A stretch of 64,000 nucleotides of DNA, taken from contig JACKID010000003.1 in NCBI GenBank assembly GCA_020638675.1, positions 310,001-374,000 of the forward strand, read 5' to 3'. Position 1 is the first letter of the stretch, and each line of letters starts with the position of its first letter. Under the pieces are notes generated by a model that ran no database searches, had not been told where the DNA came from, and saw nothing but the letters and a program-made list of their open reading frames with translations. Position numbers and translations under genes: made by a program. Shown piece after piece: positions 10,045 to 17,536 of this stretch. Origin of the DNA: Planctomycetota bacterium. Lineage in GTDB: Bacteria > Planctomycetota > UBA8742 > UBA2392.

Positions 10045-10086
10045 GCCTTGCGACTCACAAGGGTTCGGCCCTAGTGGTTTCAGTCG

Positions 10087-10192
10087 GCAAAACGATTCCC
10101 CCGCCGTTTGGCGGCGGTTTGGGCTGCGTCGATCCGGGCTACTGGGGCAGCGGTTGGCCTATGTCGATGCGGTTGCCGTCGGGGTCGGCCAT
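10087..10192. repeat. Direct repeat, copy 2 (3' end of the intact VOC gene and its terminator)
   Basis: This is the counterpart of 8074-8178 and includes the last 18 codons of the intact VOC gene and the downstream hairpin. Being part of the full gene, this copy is presumably the parent. Confidence 0.85.
10101..10117 (-). terminator. Hairpin after the VOC gene
   Basis: A 6-bp stem (CCGCCG / CGGCGG) with a 5-nt loop is followed on the minus strand by TCGTTTT. It lies just downstream of the VOC stop codon. The stem is short and the tail imperfect, so this is a moderate call. Confidence 0.45.
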
Positions 10193-10516
10193 CACGAACG
10201 TGCGCAGGCCCCATTCGGCGTCCTTCATGCTTTTGATGATGCGACCGCCGGCTTCGATACAGCGGCGGTGGGCTTCCTCGGCGTCGCTGACGATCATGTG
10301 CGCCACGTTGTGGCTAGCGCCCTTGTGGCCTTTGACCAGCGTGAGGTGCAGCTCGGCGTCGTCGCGCTTGAGAATCATAAAGCCGACCGGGTTGCCGTTC
10401 TGAAACGCAACGTCGAGACCGAAAACCTGCCCATAGAACTGCCGGGCGCGCTCGATATCCGAGACCGGGATCGTGGTTGCAACGCGGCCGAGCTTCAACG
10501 GTGTGGAATCCTGCAC
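10139..10516 (-). CDS. VOC-superfamily (glyoxalase/bleomycin resistance-like) protein
   Basis: 125 residues. The open frame extends to 10636, but I start it at the GTG at 10516 (VQDSTPLKLGRVATT) because AAGGAGGTG lies directly upstream. The beta-alpha-beta-beta-beta pattern is clear: VSDIERARQFYGQVFGLDV, then AELHLTL, AEEAHRRCIEAGG and FVMADPDGNRIDIGQP. The conserved Glu/Asp and His positions of metal-dependent VOC enzymes are partly present (ELHL), but the substrate cannot be inferred. It is a single-gene unit ended by a hairpin; its 3' end is duplicated at 8074-8178. Confidence 0.85.
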   Translation of the reverse strand: MQDSTPLKLGRVATTIPVSDIERARQFYGQVFGLDVAFQNGNPVGFMILKRDDAELHLTLVKGHKGASHNVAHMIVSDAEEAHRRCIEAGGRIIKSMKDAEWGLRTFVMADPDGNRIDIGQPLPQ

Positions 10517-10621
10517 GAGACACCTCCTTGGTTGTTGCGTCGACAGGCGGTGCTGCCTCGGCGGGAACGGAGCGGTGTCCGGAAGAGCCAATCTATTACG
10601 CGGCCGGCAGCAGGTCAAAAA

Positions 10622-10648
10622 AACACCCCCGCACATGGCGGGGGTGTT
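10622..10648 (-). terminator. Rho-independent terminator of accD
   Basis: A perfect 11-bp stem (AACACCCCCGC / GCGGGGGTGTT) with a 5-nt loop is followed on the minus strand by a continuous run of T residues. It lies 14 bp downstream of the accD stop codon and is the clearest intrinsic terminator in the window. Confidence 0.85.
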
Positions 10649-10662
10649 CGGGCTTACGTTGG

Positions 10663-11553
10663 CTAGGCCTTCGCGACGGCCTTGATCTTGGCGGTGTGGC
10701 GCTCCTTGACCGCGGGCTTCTTGTAGGCCGGCATGTCCGCGCAGGTGTAGCGCAGCAGGCTGGTCAGCCGCTGGCGCAGGTCCTTGCGGTGGCAGACCTG
10801 GTCGAGGAAGCCGTGGTCGATCAGGAATTCGCTGGTCTGGAAGCCCGGCGGAAGCTCCTGGCGCACGGTCTGCGCGATCACGCGCGGGCCGGCGAACCCG
10901 AGCAACGCCTGCGGCTCAGCGATCGTGATGTCGCCCAGCGCCGCCCAGCTTGCCATGCTGCCGCCCATGGTGGCGTTGGTCAGCACGGCGATGTAGACGC
11001 CGCCCTTGTCCTGCAGACGTTTGATAGCGGCACTGGTCTTGGCCATCTGGAAGAGCGAGAGAATACCCTCTTCCATGCGCGCGCCGCCGCCTGAGCCCGA
11101 AACGATGATCAGGGGCAGCTTCTTGTCATGGGCGTGCTCGGCCGCGCGGGCGATCTTCTCGCCCACGACGCTGCCCATGCTGCCCATGATGAAGTTCGGG
11201 TCGATGATGCCGAAGACCACTTCCTTGCCGCCGATCTCGGCGGTTCCGAAGACGGCCGCTTCCTTCTGGCCGGTGGCCTTTTGGGCCTTGGCGAGTTTTT
11301 CCTTGTAGGACTTCTTGCCCTTGAAGCCGAGCGGGTCGGTCGATTCAAGGTTCTCGAAGAGCGGCTGGAAGCTGCCGGAATCGAGCAGGTATTCCATCCG
11401 CTGCTCGGCGGTCAGCCTCATATGGAAGCCGCACTCCGGGCAGACGTGGAAACCCTCTTCCACCACCTTGCGGTAAACCATGCCCTCGCAGGAAGGGCAT
11501 TTCATCCAAAGGCCATCAGGCGCGCCGCGTTTGCGGGTAAGGGCCCATCTCAT
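10663..11553 (-). CDS. accD: Acetyl-CoA carboxylase carboxyltransferase subunit beta
   Basis: 296 residues starting MRWALTRKRGAPDG at 11553, with AAGGAG 6 nt upstream. An N-terminal zinc ribbon (CPSCEG...CPECGF, cysteines spaced CxxC-15-CxxC) precedes the carboxyltransferase (crotonase-like) domain, with VVFGIIDPNFIMGSMGSVVGEK, SGSGGGARMEEGI and LLGFAGPRVIAQT. With AccA, which is not in the window, it transfers CO2 from carboxybiotin to acetyl-CoA, the first step of fatty acid synthesis. It is monocistronic here, with its own terminator downstream and a 364-bp region upstream. Confidence 0.97.
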   Translation of the reverse strand: MRWALTRKRGAPDGLWMKCPSCEGMVYRKVVEEGFHVCPECGFHMRLTAEQRMEYLLDSGSFQPLFENLESTDPLGFKGKKSYKEKLAKAQKATGQKEAAVFGTAEIGGKEVVFGIIDPNFIMGSMGSVVGEKIARAAEHAHDKKLPLIIVSGSGGGARMEEGILSLFQMAKTSAAIKRLQDKGGVYIAVLTNATMGGSMASWAALGDITIAEPQALLGFAGPRVIAQTVRQELPPGFQTSEFLIDHGFLDQVCHRKDLRQRLTSLLRYTCADMPAYKKPAVKERHTAKIKAVAKA

Positions 11554-11917
11554 GGTCGCCTCCTTCGGCAACGTGAGCGAAGCTTGATGATGGTAGCGGC
11601 GACTGTCTCCGGGTCAACGGGCGAGCGGGCCCATGAGCCTGTGCACGCTACAACACCAGTGGCTGCTGAAGCTTATGACTGAGCTTCGGCAGGCTTTGCT
11701 CTCCGGTCTGTTAGCAACTACTAGCCAATCCTTGTTGATAACTACTTGCAACAAATTTCTGTTTAGGAAATGGCTCCGCCCGATTGCGACCGCACCGGGT
11801 TGGCGTCTTTATCGGACATTGCCGTGCTGGCACTTCAGGGCAATTTGCGAAAACCCTTGTGGCTATTTCGTTTGAAATCGCGGACCGCACTGCTGCAATG
11901 ATAGGTCGGAGAACACC
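11554..11917. other. Intergenic region between divergent accD and the YkvA-like gene
   Basis: 364 bp without a convincing gene, more AT-rich in its right half. It should hold the accD promoter (minus) and the promoter of the downstream gene (plus). I see no RNA gene or repeat here. Confidence 0.6.
11872..11899 (+). promoter_or_regulatory. Candidate sigma70-type promoter for the YkvA-like gene
   Basis: TTGAAA (11872) and TGCAAT (11894) are separated by 16 bp and lie 19 bp before the TTG start codon at 11918. The match is only moderate. Confidence 0.35.
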
Positions 11918-12349
11918 TTGAACGTTCGAGACTACAGCAAAATCTTCGGCCAGGACGTCACGCCCGAGGACGTCGACAAGGCAATAGCCGCCTTCTGGAA
12001 GAAAATGCAGAAAGTGCTCGGCGTTGTGCCGTTCGGGCGCCAGGCCGTTGGTCTCTACTACATGATCCGCGACCCCAAGGTGGCGCTGGGGGTGAAGGCG
12101 ACGGCCGTGCTGGCGCTGCTGTATTTCATTTCGCCCGTGGACGCGATTCCGGATGTGATTCCGATTACCGGCTACCTCGACGACGCGGCCGTGATTACGT
12201 CCGCGCTGACGGTACTCGGCCCGATGATGAAGCCCTTCCTTGCGCTGGCCGACAAGTGGATCGACCGCGGGCGCCCGCTGAAAGACGACCGCGAAGAGCC
12301 GGAAGTAGTGATCGCCGTCGACGTGAAACAGCACGCGGCGAATCCTTGA
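11918..12349 (+). CDS. YkvA-like DUF1232 membrane protein
   Basis: 143 residues, start codon TTG at 11918 with GGAG about 6 nt upstream. The conserved DUF1232 core is plain: a hydrophobic stretch ending in YFISPVDAIPDVIP followed by ITGYLDDAAVI. These are small, probably membrane-associated proteins of unknown biochemical function. An acidic C-terminal tail (DDREEPEVVIAVDV) follows. A phosphatase gene starts 52 bp downstream on the same strand, so the two may be cotranscribed. Confidence 0.85.
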   Translation: MNVRDYSKIFGQDVTPEDVDKAIAAFWKKMQKVLGVVPFGRQAVGLYYMIRDPKVALGVKATAVLALLYFISPVDAIPDVIPITGYLDDAAVITSALTVLGPMMKPFLALADKWIDRGRPLKDDREEPEVVIAVDVKQHAANP

Positions 12350-12400
12350 CGCCCGGCGGGCCATTGAAGATTCTCGGGCTTTGAGCCGAATTTCGAAGCA

Positions 12401-13510
12401 ATGGAATCCACGCTGAGCGCCAGCCGCCCGACCACATCGCCAGAGCAGGCAATACCGGCAGCAGCCCGAAAGGCGCCTGCGCTGGCATTTCTGCGCCGGC
12501 AGTTGATGGCGATGGACGTATTCATCATTGGCTTCATGCTGCTGGTGATTCTGTGGACATTGCTGTCCATGGTGGCGCCGGGGACGCGCCTGTACCCGTA
12601 CTCGGAGCGCTATCAGTGGGCGGAGATGCCGAAGGCGGCGTTGCTGAGCCGTTTTGTGATCATCCTGGGCGCGTATGTGATCGCCCAGCGCTTTGGAATC
12701 TACTACCAGCGCCGTTTCGCCAGCGTCGGCATCAAGGCGCCGCTGTGGCTGTCGATCGCGAACCTGGTGTACGTGTTCATCCCGATCCTGCTGATCCCGA
12801 TTGTGTTCAACCTGCTGGGCGCGTTCATATCCGGCGTGTCCGGTGTGCCGACGCTGACCGGCAACCCGCACTTTGACCCTTCCGTGAACTATGATCGCGC
12901 CGCGACGTGGTGGGACCTGTGGATGAAGCAGGCCGACGTCACGCTCGCGGGTGTGTACCCGGCGCAGTGGTTCCGCCAATACCAGGCGCCGTGGCTGACC
13001 GGCGTGATGCTGATCAGCTACCTCTCTTACTACGTGTCGCCGCTGGTTTGCGTGGTGCCGCAGATTATCAAGCGCGACTGGCTGAAGGTGCGCCTGTGTG
13101 CGGCCGTGTTCGCGGGGGCGTTGATGACGACCTACGTCGGCTACATCTGCGTGCCCGCAACCGGGCCGCGTTTTGAGGGCGGCTTCAAGGCCTGGCTGCC
13201 GGAGCAGCCCGGCTGGTTCGGCGCGCCCTGGTGGCAGAACCTGCTGAACGACGCCGAGGTGATCCGGTGGGACGCGTTTCCGTCGGGCCACGTGGCGATT
13301 GCAACCGTGGCACTCGTGGTCGCGTTGAAGTACCACCGCAAGGTTGGTCTGGCGTACCTGCCGTTTGTCGCCCTGCTACCGCTGGCGACGGTGTTTCTCG
13401 GGTATCACTACCTGACAGATGTCGCGTTCGGACTGCTGTTTGCAGCGTTTGCGTTCTTCGCAATCGAGCCGGCTGCCAAATGGTGGGAGTCGATCTGGGT
13501 GACCGAGTAG
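12401..13510 (+). CDS. PAP2-superfamily membrane phosphatase
   Basis: 369 residues with about six hydrophobic segments. The PAP2 active-site motifs FPSGHVA (about residue 292) and GYHYLTDV (about 335) lie near the C-terminus. The first motif is divergent (the PATGPRF region), as in the inositolphosphotransferase-like branch. Such enzymes act on lipid or isoprenoid phosphates or phosphoinositol lipids at the membrane; the substrate is not predictable here. Its TAG stop is part of a palindrome shared with the convergent lolD gene. Confidence 0.82.
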   Translation: MESTLSASRPTTSPEQAIPAAARKAPALAFLRRQLMAMDVFIIGFMLLVILWTLLSMVAPGTRLYPYSERYQWAEMPKAALLSRFVIILGAYVIAQRFGIYYQRRFASVGIKAPLWLSIANLVYVFIPILLIPIVFNLLGAFISGVSGVPTLTGNPHFDPSVNYDRAATWWDLWMKQADVTLAGVYPAQWFRQYQAPWLTGVMLISYLSYYVSPLVCVVPQIIKRDWLKVRLCAAVFAGALMTTYVGYICVPATGPRFEGGFKAWLPEQPGWFGAPWWQNLLNDAEVIRWDAFPSGHVAIATVALVVALKYHRKVGLAYLPFVALLPLATVFLGYHYLTDVAFGLLFAAFAFFAIEPAAKWWESIWVTE

Positions 13511-13558
13511 CATCGCCATCCTGGCCATGTCGTATCCATCGGCAGGATGCCGATGCTA
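13508..13558. repeat. Palindrome between convergent PAP2 and lolD genes, containing both stop codons
   Basis: The arms TAGCATCGCCATCCTG (13508-13523) and CAGGATGCCGATGCTA (13543-13558) are inverted repeats with 15 of 16 positions complementary and a 19-nt loop. The outermost TAG is the stop of the PAP2 gene, and the outermost CTA is the stop of lolD read on the other strand. It probably also acts as a bidirectional transcript end. Confidence 0.8.
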
Positions 13559-14311
13559 CGCCGGCACGAAGCGCCCGTCGGTCATCTTCAGGTGGCGCTG
13601 GGCGCGCTGGGCGATGTGTTCGTCGTGGGTGACGATCAGGAACGTCTTGCCAAGCTCTTTGTTGAACTGGTCGATCAGCACGAAGATCTCGTCGGCCGTC
13701 TTGCTGTCGAGGTTGCCGGTGGGCTCGTCGCAGAACACCACGGCCGGCTCATTCATCAGGGCGCGGGCGAGCGCCACGCGCTGGCGTTCGCCGCCGCTGA
13801 GCCGACTGGGAACGTGGGTCAGGCGCTCGGCCAGCCCGACGCGCGTGAGCAGTTCCACCGCGCGGGCTTCAAGTTTGCCTGCCTCGCGCATCCACTGCAT
13901 CGAGCCGGCGCCGATGCGCGCGGGCATCATCACGTTCTCGAGTGCCGTGAAGTCCGGCAGCAGGTGGAAGCTCTGGAACACGAAGCCGAACTCGCGGTTG
14001 CGGACCTTGGCCGCCGCCTCCTGCCCGAGGCGCGTTATGTTGCGCCCGCGGTAGAAGATGTCGCCCTCTGTCGGCGTATCCAGCAGGCCAAGCAGATGCA
14101 GCAGCGTCGACTTGCCCGCGCCGCTTGAGCCGACGATGCTGGCGATCTCGCCCTCATACAGCTTGAAATCCACACTGCGAAGCACGTGCAGGGTGGTCTC
14201 GCCGCTCTGGAAATCCCGGCTGAGCCCGGTGCACTCGAGAATTGCATCGGGGCTTTGGGCCTCGGGCTTGGGGCTTGGGGAAACCGCTTCGGTTGCTGCT
14301 TGATCCGCCAT
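13556..14311 (-). CDS. lolD: ABC transporter ATP-binding protein, LolD type
   Basis: 251 residues. It carries Walker A (GSSGAGKST), the Q-loop region (FGFVFQSFHLLPDFTALENV), signature LSGGERQRVALARAL, Walker B (VVFCDEPTGNLD) and the switch His (THDEH). The FQSFHLLP and CDEPTGNLDS sequences place it in the LolD/MacB/FtsE group. LolD energises release of lipoproteins from the inner membrane, which fits with lnt and several lipoproteins in the window. No LolC/E permease lies nearby, so MacB-type function is possible. The first ~20 residues (SPSPKPEAQSP) are encoded by a palindromic repeat and are not family-like, but no better start codon exists. Confidence 0.82.
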   Translation of the reverse strand: MADQAATEAVSPSPKPEAQSPDAILECTGLSRDFQSGETTLHVLRSVDFKLYEGEIASIVGSSGAGKSTLLHLLGLLDTPTEGDIFYRGRNITRLGQEAAAKVRNREFGFVFQSFHLLPDFTALENVMMPARIGAGSMQWMREAGKLEARAVELLTRVGLAERLTHVPSRLSGGERQRVALARALMNEPAVVFCDEPTGNLDSKTADEIFVLIDQFNKELGKTFLIVTHDEHIAQRAQRHLKMTDGRFVPA

Positions 14312-14330
14312 GATTTCCCCGAGCCCTAAG
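14267..14330. repeat. Palindromic element spanning the radical SAM stop and lolD start (GGGGCTTGG family, copy 2)
   Basis: The arms 14267-14283 and 14314-14330 are inverted repeats, 15 of 17 positions complementary, built from CTTGGGG units like those at 2086-2158. The 30-nt loop contains most of the lolD start codon (14309-14311), and the GGGGA that could serve as Shine-Dalgarno lies in the stem. The outer arm carries the TAG stop of the upstream radical SAM gene (14326-14328). Confidence 0.7.
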
Positions 14331-15336
14331 CCCCTTGCCAGGCTGCACTCTGGTACGTGCCGCGGCGCTTCAGCTCATCGGTAATTGCCTGGTAGATCTG
14401 CATCTTTGTGCGGCCCCACTGCGGCGCGATCACACCGCTGCTGGTGACTTCGCCGACCAGCCGCTGTACCCAGACGTCCGGCGGCATGCGCTCCAGGCAG
14501 TCGGCCGCGAGGCTCACGTGGCGCTCCAGGCTCGGTACTGCAAACTCGCCGGCCTCGTACTGGCCCGCCATGGTTGTGTTCTCGTAGACGTACAGGTGAT
14601 GGAACTTGATGCTGTCCGGGCGCAGGCGCGCGCATTCCTCGATGCTCTGATGAATCATCTCGTCCGTTTCGAACGGCATGCCGCTGATCAGGTGCAGGCA
14701 CAGGTGCGCGTCGGGTGCGTGCTTGCGGGTCAGCTCGACGGCCTCGACGGTTTCGGCGTGGGTGTGGGCGCGGTTGACGTAATCGGCCGTGACGTCGTGC
14801 ATGGTCTGCATCCCGTACTCGATGCAGACAAACGGGCGCTCGAATTTGGTGCGTCCCTCGGCCAGCTTGCGCTGCCAGATGTCGGCGCTGCCGTCGGCGT
14901 AGCTTTGAAGCAGCTTGAGCTTCTCAATGTCGATGCAATCCGGGCGCGTGCCGATGGATGTGCCCACGATATCCGGCGCGTCCAGGGCCTCGTCGTACAG
15001 GACCTTCAGGCGCTCGACCTTGTCGTAGGTGTTGGTGAAAGTCTGAAAGTAGGCGAGGAACTTGCTGGCCTTGAAGCGCTCGCGATAGAAGGCCTTGCCG
15101 TCCTCAAGCTGCGCGGCCACGCGGGTCACGCCGGTGCGCAGGGCGGGGCTGAAGCTGACGTTGTCGCAGAAGGTGCAGCCGCCGGTGGCCTTGCTGCCGT
15201 CGATATTGGGGCACGTGAAGCCCGCATCAAGCGTAAGCTTGTAGGCGGGTTCTCCAAACCATTGCTTCATCAAACGGCTGAATGGTTTGTAGTATGGCGG
15301 CTGGGCCAGTTCCCGGATTTCAGTCAGGGTTTGCAT
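14326..15336 (-). CDS. Radical SAM protein, YhcC family (TIGR01212-like)
   Basis: 336 residues from MQTLTEIRELAQPPYY at 15336; the frame runs open further upstream, but this start fits the family and has AGGTGA before it. The iron-sulfur motif is TCPNIDGSKATGGCTFC, the long-spaced variant typical of YhcC-like proteins. Other family signatures are VGTSIGTRPDCI, CIEYGMQT and HLISGMPFETDEM. The biochemical role is unknown; an Elp3-like radical SAM fold is expected. Its start codon overlaps that of the divergent lipoprotein gene within a single CATG. Confidence 0.88.
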   Translation of the reverse strand: MQTLTEIRELAQPPYYKPFSRLMKQWFGEPAYKLTLDAGFTCPNIDGSKATGGCTFCDNVSFSPALRTGVTRVAAQLEDGKAFYRERFKASKFLAYFQTFTNTYDKVERLKVLYDEALDAPDIVGTSIGTRPDCIDIEKLKLLQSYADGSADIWQRKLAEGRTKFERPFVCIEYGMQTMHDVTADYVNRAHTHAETVEAVELTRKHAPDAHLCLHLISGMPFETDEMIHQSIEECARLRPDSIKFHHLYVYENTTMAGQYEAGEFAVPSLERHVSLAADCLERMPPDVWVQRLVGEVTSSGVIAPQWGRTKMQIYQAITDELKRRGTYQSAAWQGA

Positions 15337-16135
15337 GTCACCTATCTTCCGAAGGGCCGCGAGTATAGCGATCCTGCTGCTGATGGCAGCGGGGGGTGCG
15401 CTCAGTTCCGGCTGCGCCACCAGCGGCAATTACAAGGCCATGCCGGTCCAGCCGGAAGTGCTGCCCGAGTATACGCTCGAGCTTGAGCTGCGCGGCGACC
15501 CGGACTACGACGAGGACCGCTACGAAGTAAGCCTGGGCTTCGAGCTGCGTGCACGGGGCGAGTTCGCCTACAACGCCGTGGTGCAGGAAATCGTCCAGGA
15601 AGTGGTGTACGAGCGCTTTGACGGGCGCAAGATCCGCGAGACGCTCACGCTGGTAGAATGCTTCAAGCTGCAGCGCATCGGGCGCGACGAAAAGGGTGTG
15701 GTTGTCTATCGCCTGCCCAGCTTCCAGCGCGATCGGCACTTTGAGCGCGGCTACGAAAGCGTCGGCCCGATGATCAAGCAGATCGACGTCTGGCGCGTGG
15801 TGCGCTACTACCCCGGCTACGTCGAGGGCACAGATGCCACCGACCTGGGTTTTGCGCACCTGCCGCAAAACCGCGCGGGCAACATCGTCACCGACATTCC
15901 CGAGAACTTCAACGAAGGCCACCAGCGCAAGCACGAGCAGAAGGGGCGCGTGGTGCAGGACGACCGTGCCCGCAGCAACTGGTACAACATGCGCTACCAC
16001 TGGTGGCGCGAGCCCAGCGGGCGCCGCCCGCAGGCGACCTTCACCTTTACCAAGGGCACGCGCCCGGTCGATGAGCCGACGTGGCTCAGCACCACGATCG
16101 AGCGCGGCAGCCGCACGGCAAACGCCGGTGAATAG
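15335..16135 (+). CDS. Hypothetical lipoprotein
   Basis: 266 residues. The N-terminal signal peptide (RRAASIAILLLMAAGGAL) ends in the lipobox LSSGC with the acylated cysteine at residue 27. The mature part is charged, rich in Arg, Glu and Tyr, and resembles no family I recognise (VVYRLPSFQRDRHFERGYE). The start ATG at 15335 overlaps the divergent radical SAM start. Lnt and LolD, both encoded nearby, would process and sort it, but that is a general pathway rather than a specific link. Confidence 0.75.
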   Translation: MSPIFRRAASIAILLLMAAGGALSSGCATSGNYKAMPVQPEVLPEYTLELELRGDPDYDEDRYEVSLGFELRARGEFAYNAVVQEIVQEVVYERFDGRKIRETLTLVECFKLQRIGRDEKGVVVYRLPSFQRDRHFERGYESVGPMIKQIDVWRVVRYYPGYVEGTDATDLGFAHLPQNRAGNIVTDIPENFNEGHQRKHEQKGRVVQDDRARSNWYNMRYHWWREPSGRRPQATFTFTKGTRPVDEPTWLSTTIERGSRTANAGE

Positions 16136-16207
16136 CGTGCGCGTTTGACGCGCCGCCATCATCAGGGCAATCTCGCGCACGCTTTGGTCCAGTCACGAGA
16201 CATCACG

Positions 16208-17536
16208 ATGAATGAAGAGTTCCATTACAAGGGCGGCGAGCTGTACTGTGAGGGTGTACCGGTCCAGCAGATCGCGATGAAGACCGGCACGCCGGTGTAT
16301 GTCTACAGCCAGAACCACTTCCTGAAACAGCATGCGGCGATCGTCGACGCGTTCCACGAGGTCGACCCGCTGGTGTGCTACAGCATCAAGGCCAACAGCA
16401 ACCTCGGGCTTCTGCGTGCGATGGCGCTCGCGGGCTCGGGCTTTGACGCCGTCAGCAAGGGCGAAGTTTACCGTGCCCTGCGCGCCGGGGCCGAGCCTGG
16501 CAAGATCGTGTTCGCCGGCGTCGGCAAGACACCCGACGAAATCGACTATGCCCTTGAGCAGGGCATCCTGATGTTCAACGTCGAGAGTGAAGCGGAACTC
16601 GAGGCCATCAGCCGCGTCGCCGCCAAGCGCAAGATGGAGGCGCCGGTCGCGCTGCGCATCAACCCTGACGTTGACCCGAAGACGCACAAGTACATCAGCA
16701 CCGGCAAGCGCGAGAACAAGTTCGGCATCGACCTCGACCGCGCCGAGGCCTGTGCGAAGCGCATCAAAGAGCTGAAGAACCTGCGCCTGCGCGGGCTGCA
16801 CCTGCACATCGGCAGCCAGATCACCTACGCGGACCGCCACGCGGAGGCGATCGACAAGGTCACGCCATTCATCAAGTCGCTGAAGCAGCAGGACTTCCCG
16901 CTTGAGTTCCTGAACGTGGGCGGCGGCTACGGCATCAGCTACCACATCGGTGAGGGCCTGCCGATCGCCGACTTTGCCGCGCAGATGGCGCCGCGCATCA
17001 AGGCGCTGGGGCTCAAGATGCTGTGCGAGCCCGGGCGTTTCATCAGCGGCAACGGCGGCATCCTGCTGACGCAGGTGGTCTACGACAAGCCGAGCGGCGA
17101 CAAGGATTTCCTGATCGTCGACGCCGCCATGAATGACCTGCTGCGCCCCAGCATCTACCAGGCCTATCACCTGGCGTGGCCGGTGAAGTCGCCAGGTCTG
17201 CCCGACGGCGGCGCGCTCAGCGACGATTCACCGATTGATGAGGCCGGCCCCGGCGACGGCATCACCTACGACGTGGTCGGGCCGGTCTGCGAATCGGGCG
17301 ACTACTTCGCGCTCGGGCGCAACCTCCCGAAGATGAACGAGGGTGAGCTGCTGGCGATCTTCAGTTGCGGCGCGTACGGCATGGCCATGGCCAGCAACTA
17401 CAACACCCGCGGGCGCCCGGCCGAAGTGATTGTGGACGGCAACCAGTACTGGGTCGCCCACGACCGCGAAACGATTGAGGACGTGATCCGTGGCGAACGC
17501 CTCACCCCACGCGAGACCTTCAGCGCGAAGGCTTGA
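16208..17536 (+). CDS. lysA: Diaminopimelate decarboxylase
   Basis: 442 residues. This fold-type III PLP enzyme converts meso-diaminopimelate to lysine. The PLP lysine lies in CYSIKANSN, followed by GSGFDAVSKGE, the glycine-rich phosphate loop NVGGGYGISY, CEPGRFISGNGG, and the substrate-binding, dimer-interface motif GPVCESGDYFALGR. I chose ATG 16208 (MNEEFHYKGGELYCEG), which fits the family start; the longer frame adds 21 unlikely residues. Its 3' end overlaps the next gene by 47 bp, suggesting coupled expression. Confidence 0.97.
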   Translation: MNEEFHYKGGELYCEGVPVQQIAMKTGTPVYVYSQNHFLKQHAAIVDAFHEVDPLVCYSIKANSNLGLLRAMALAGSGFDAVSKGEVYRALRAGAEPGKIVFAGVGKTPDEIDYALEQGILMFNVESEAELEAISRVAAKRKMEAPVALRINPDVDPKTHKYISTGKRENKFGIDLDRAEACAKRIKELKNLRLRGLHLHIGSQITYADRHAEAIDKVTPFIKSLKQQDFPLEFLNVGGGYGISYHIGEGLPIADFAAQMAPRIKALGLKMLCEPGRFISGNGGILLTQVVYDKPSGDKDFLIVDAAMNDLLRPSIYQAYHLAWPVKSPGLPDGGALSDDSPIDEAGPGDGITYDVVGPVCESGDYFALGRNLPKMNEGELLAIFSCGAYGMAMASNYNTRGRPAEVIVDGNQYWVAHDRETIEDVIRGERLTPRETFSAKA

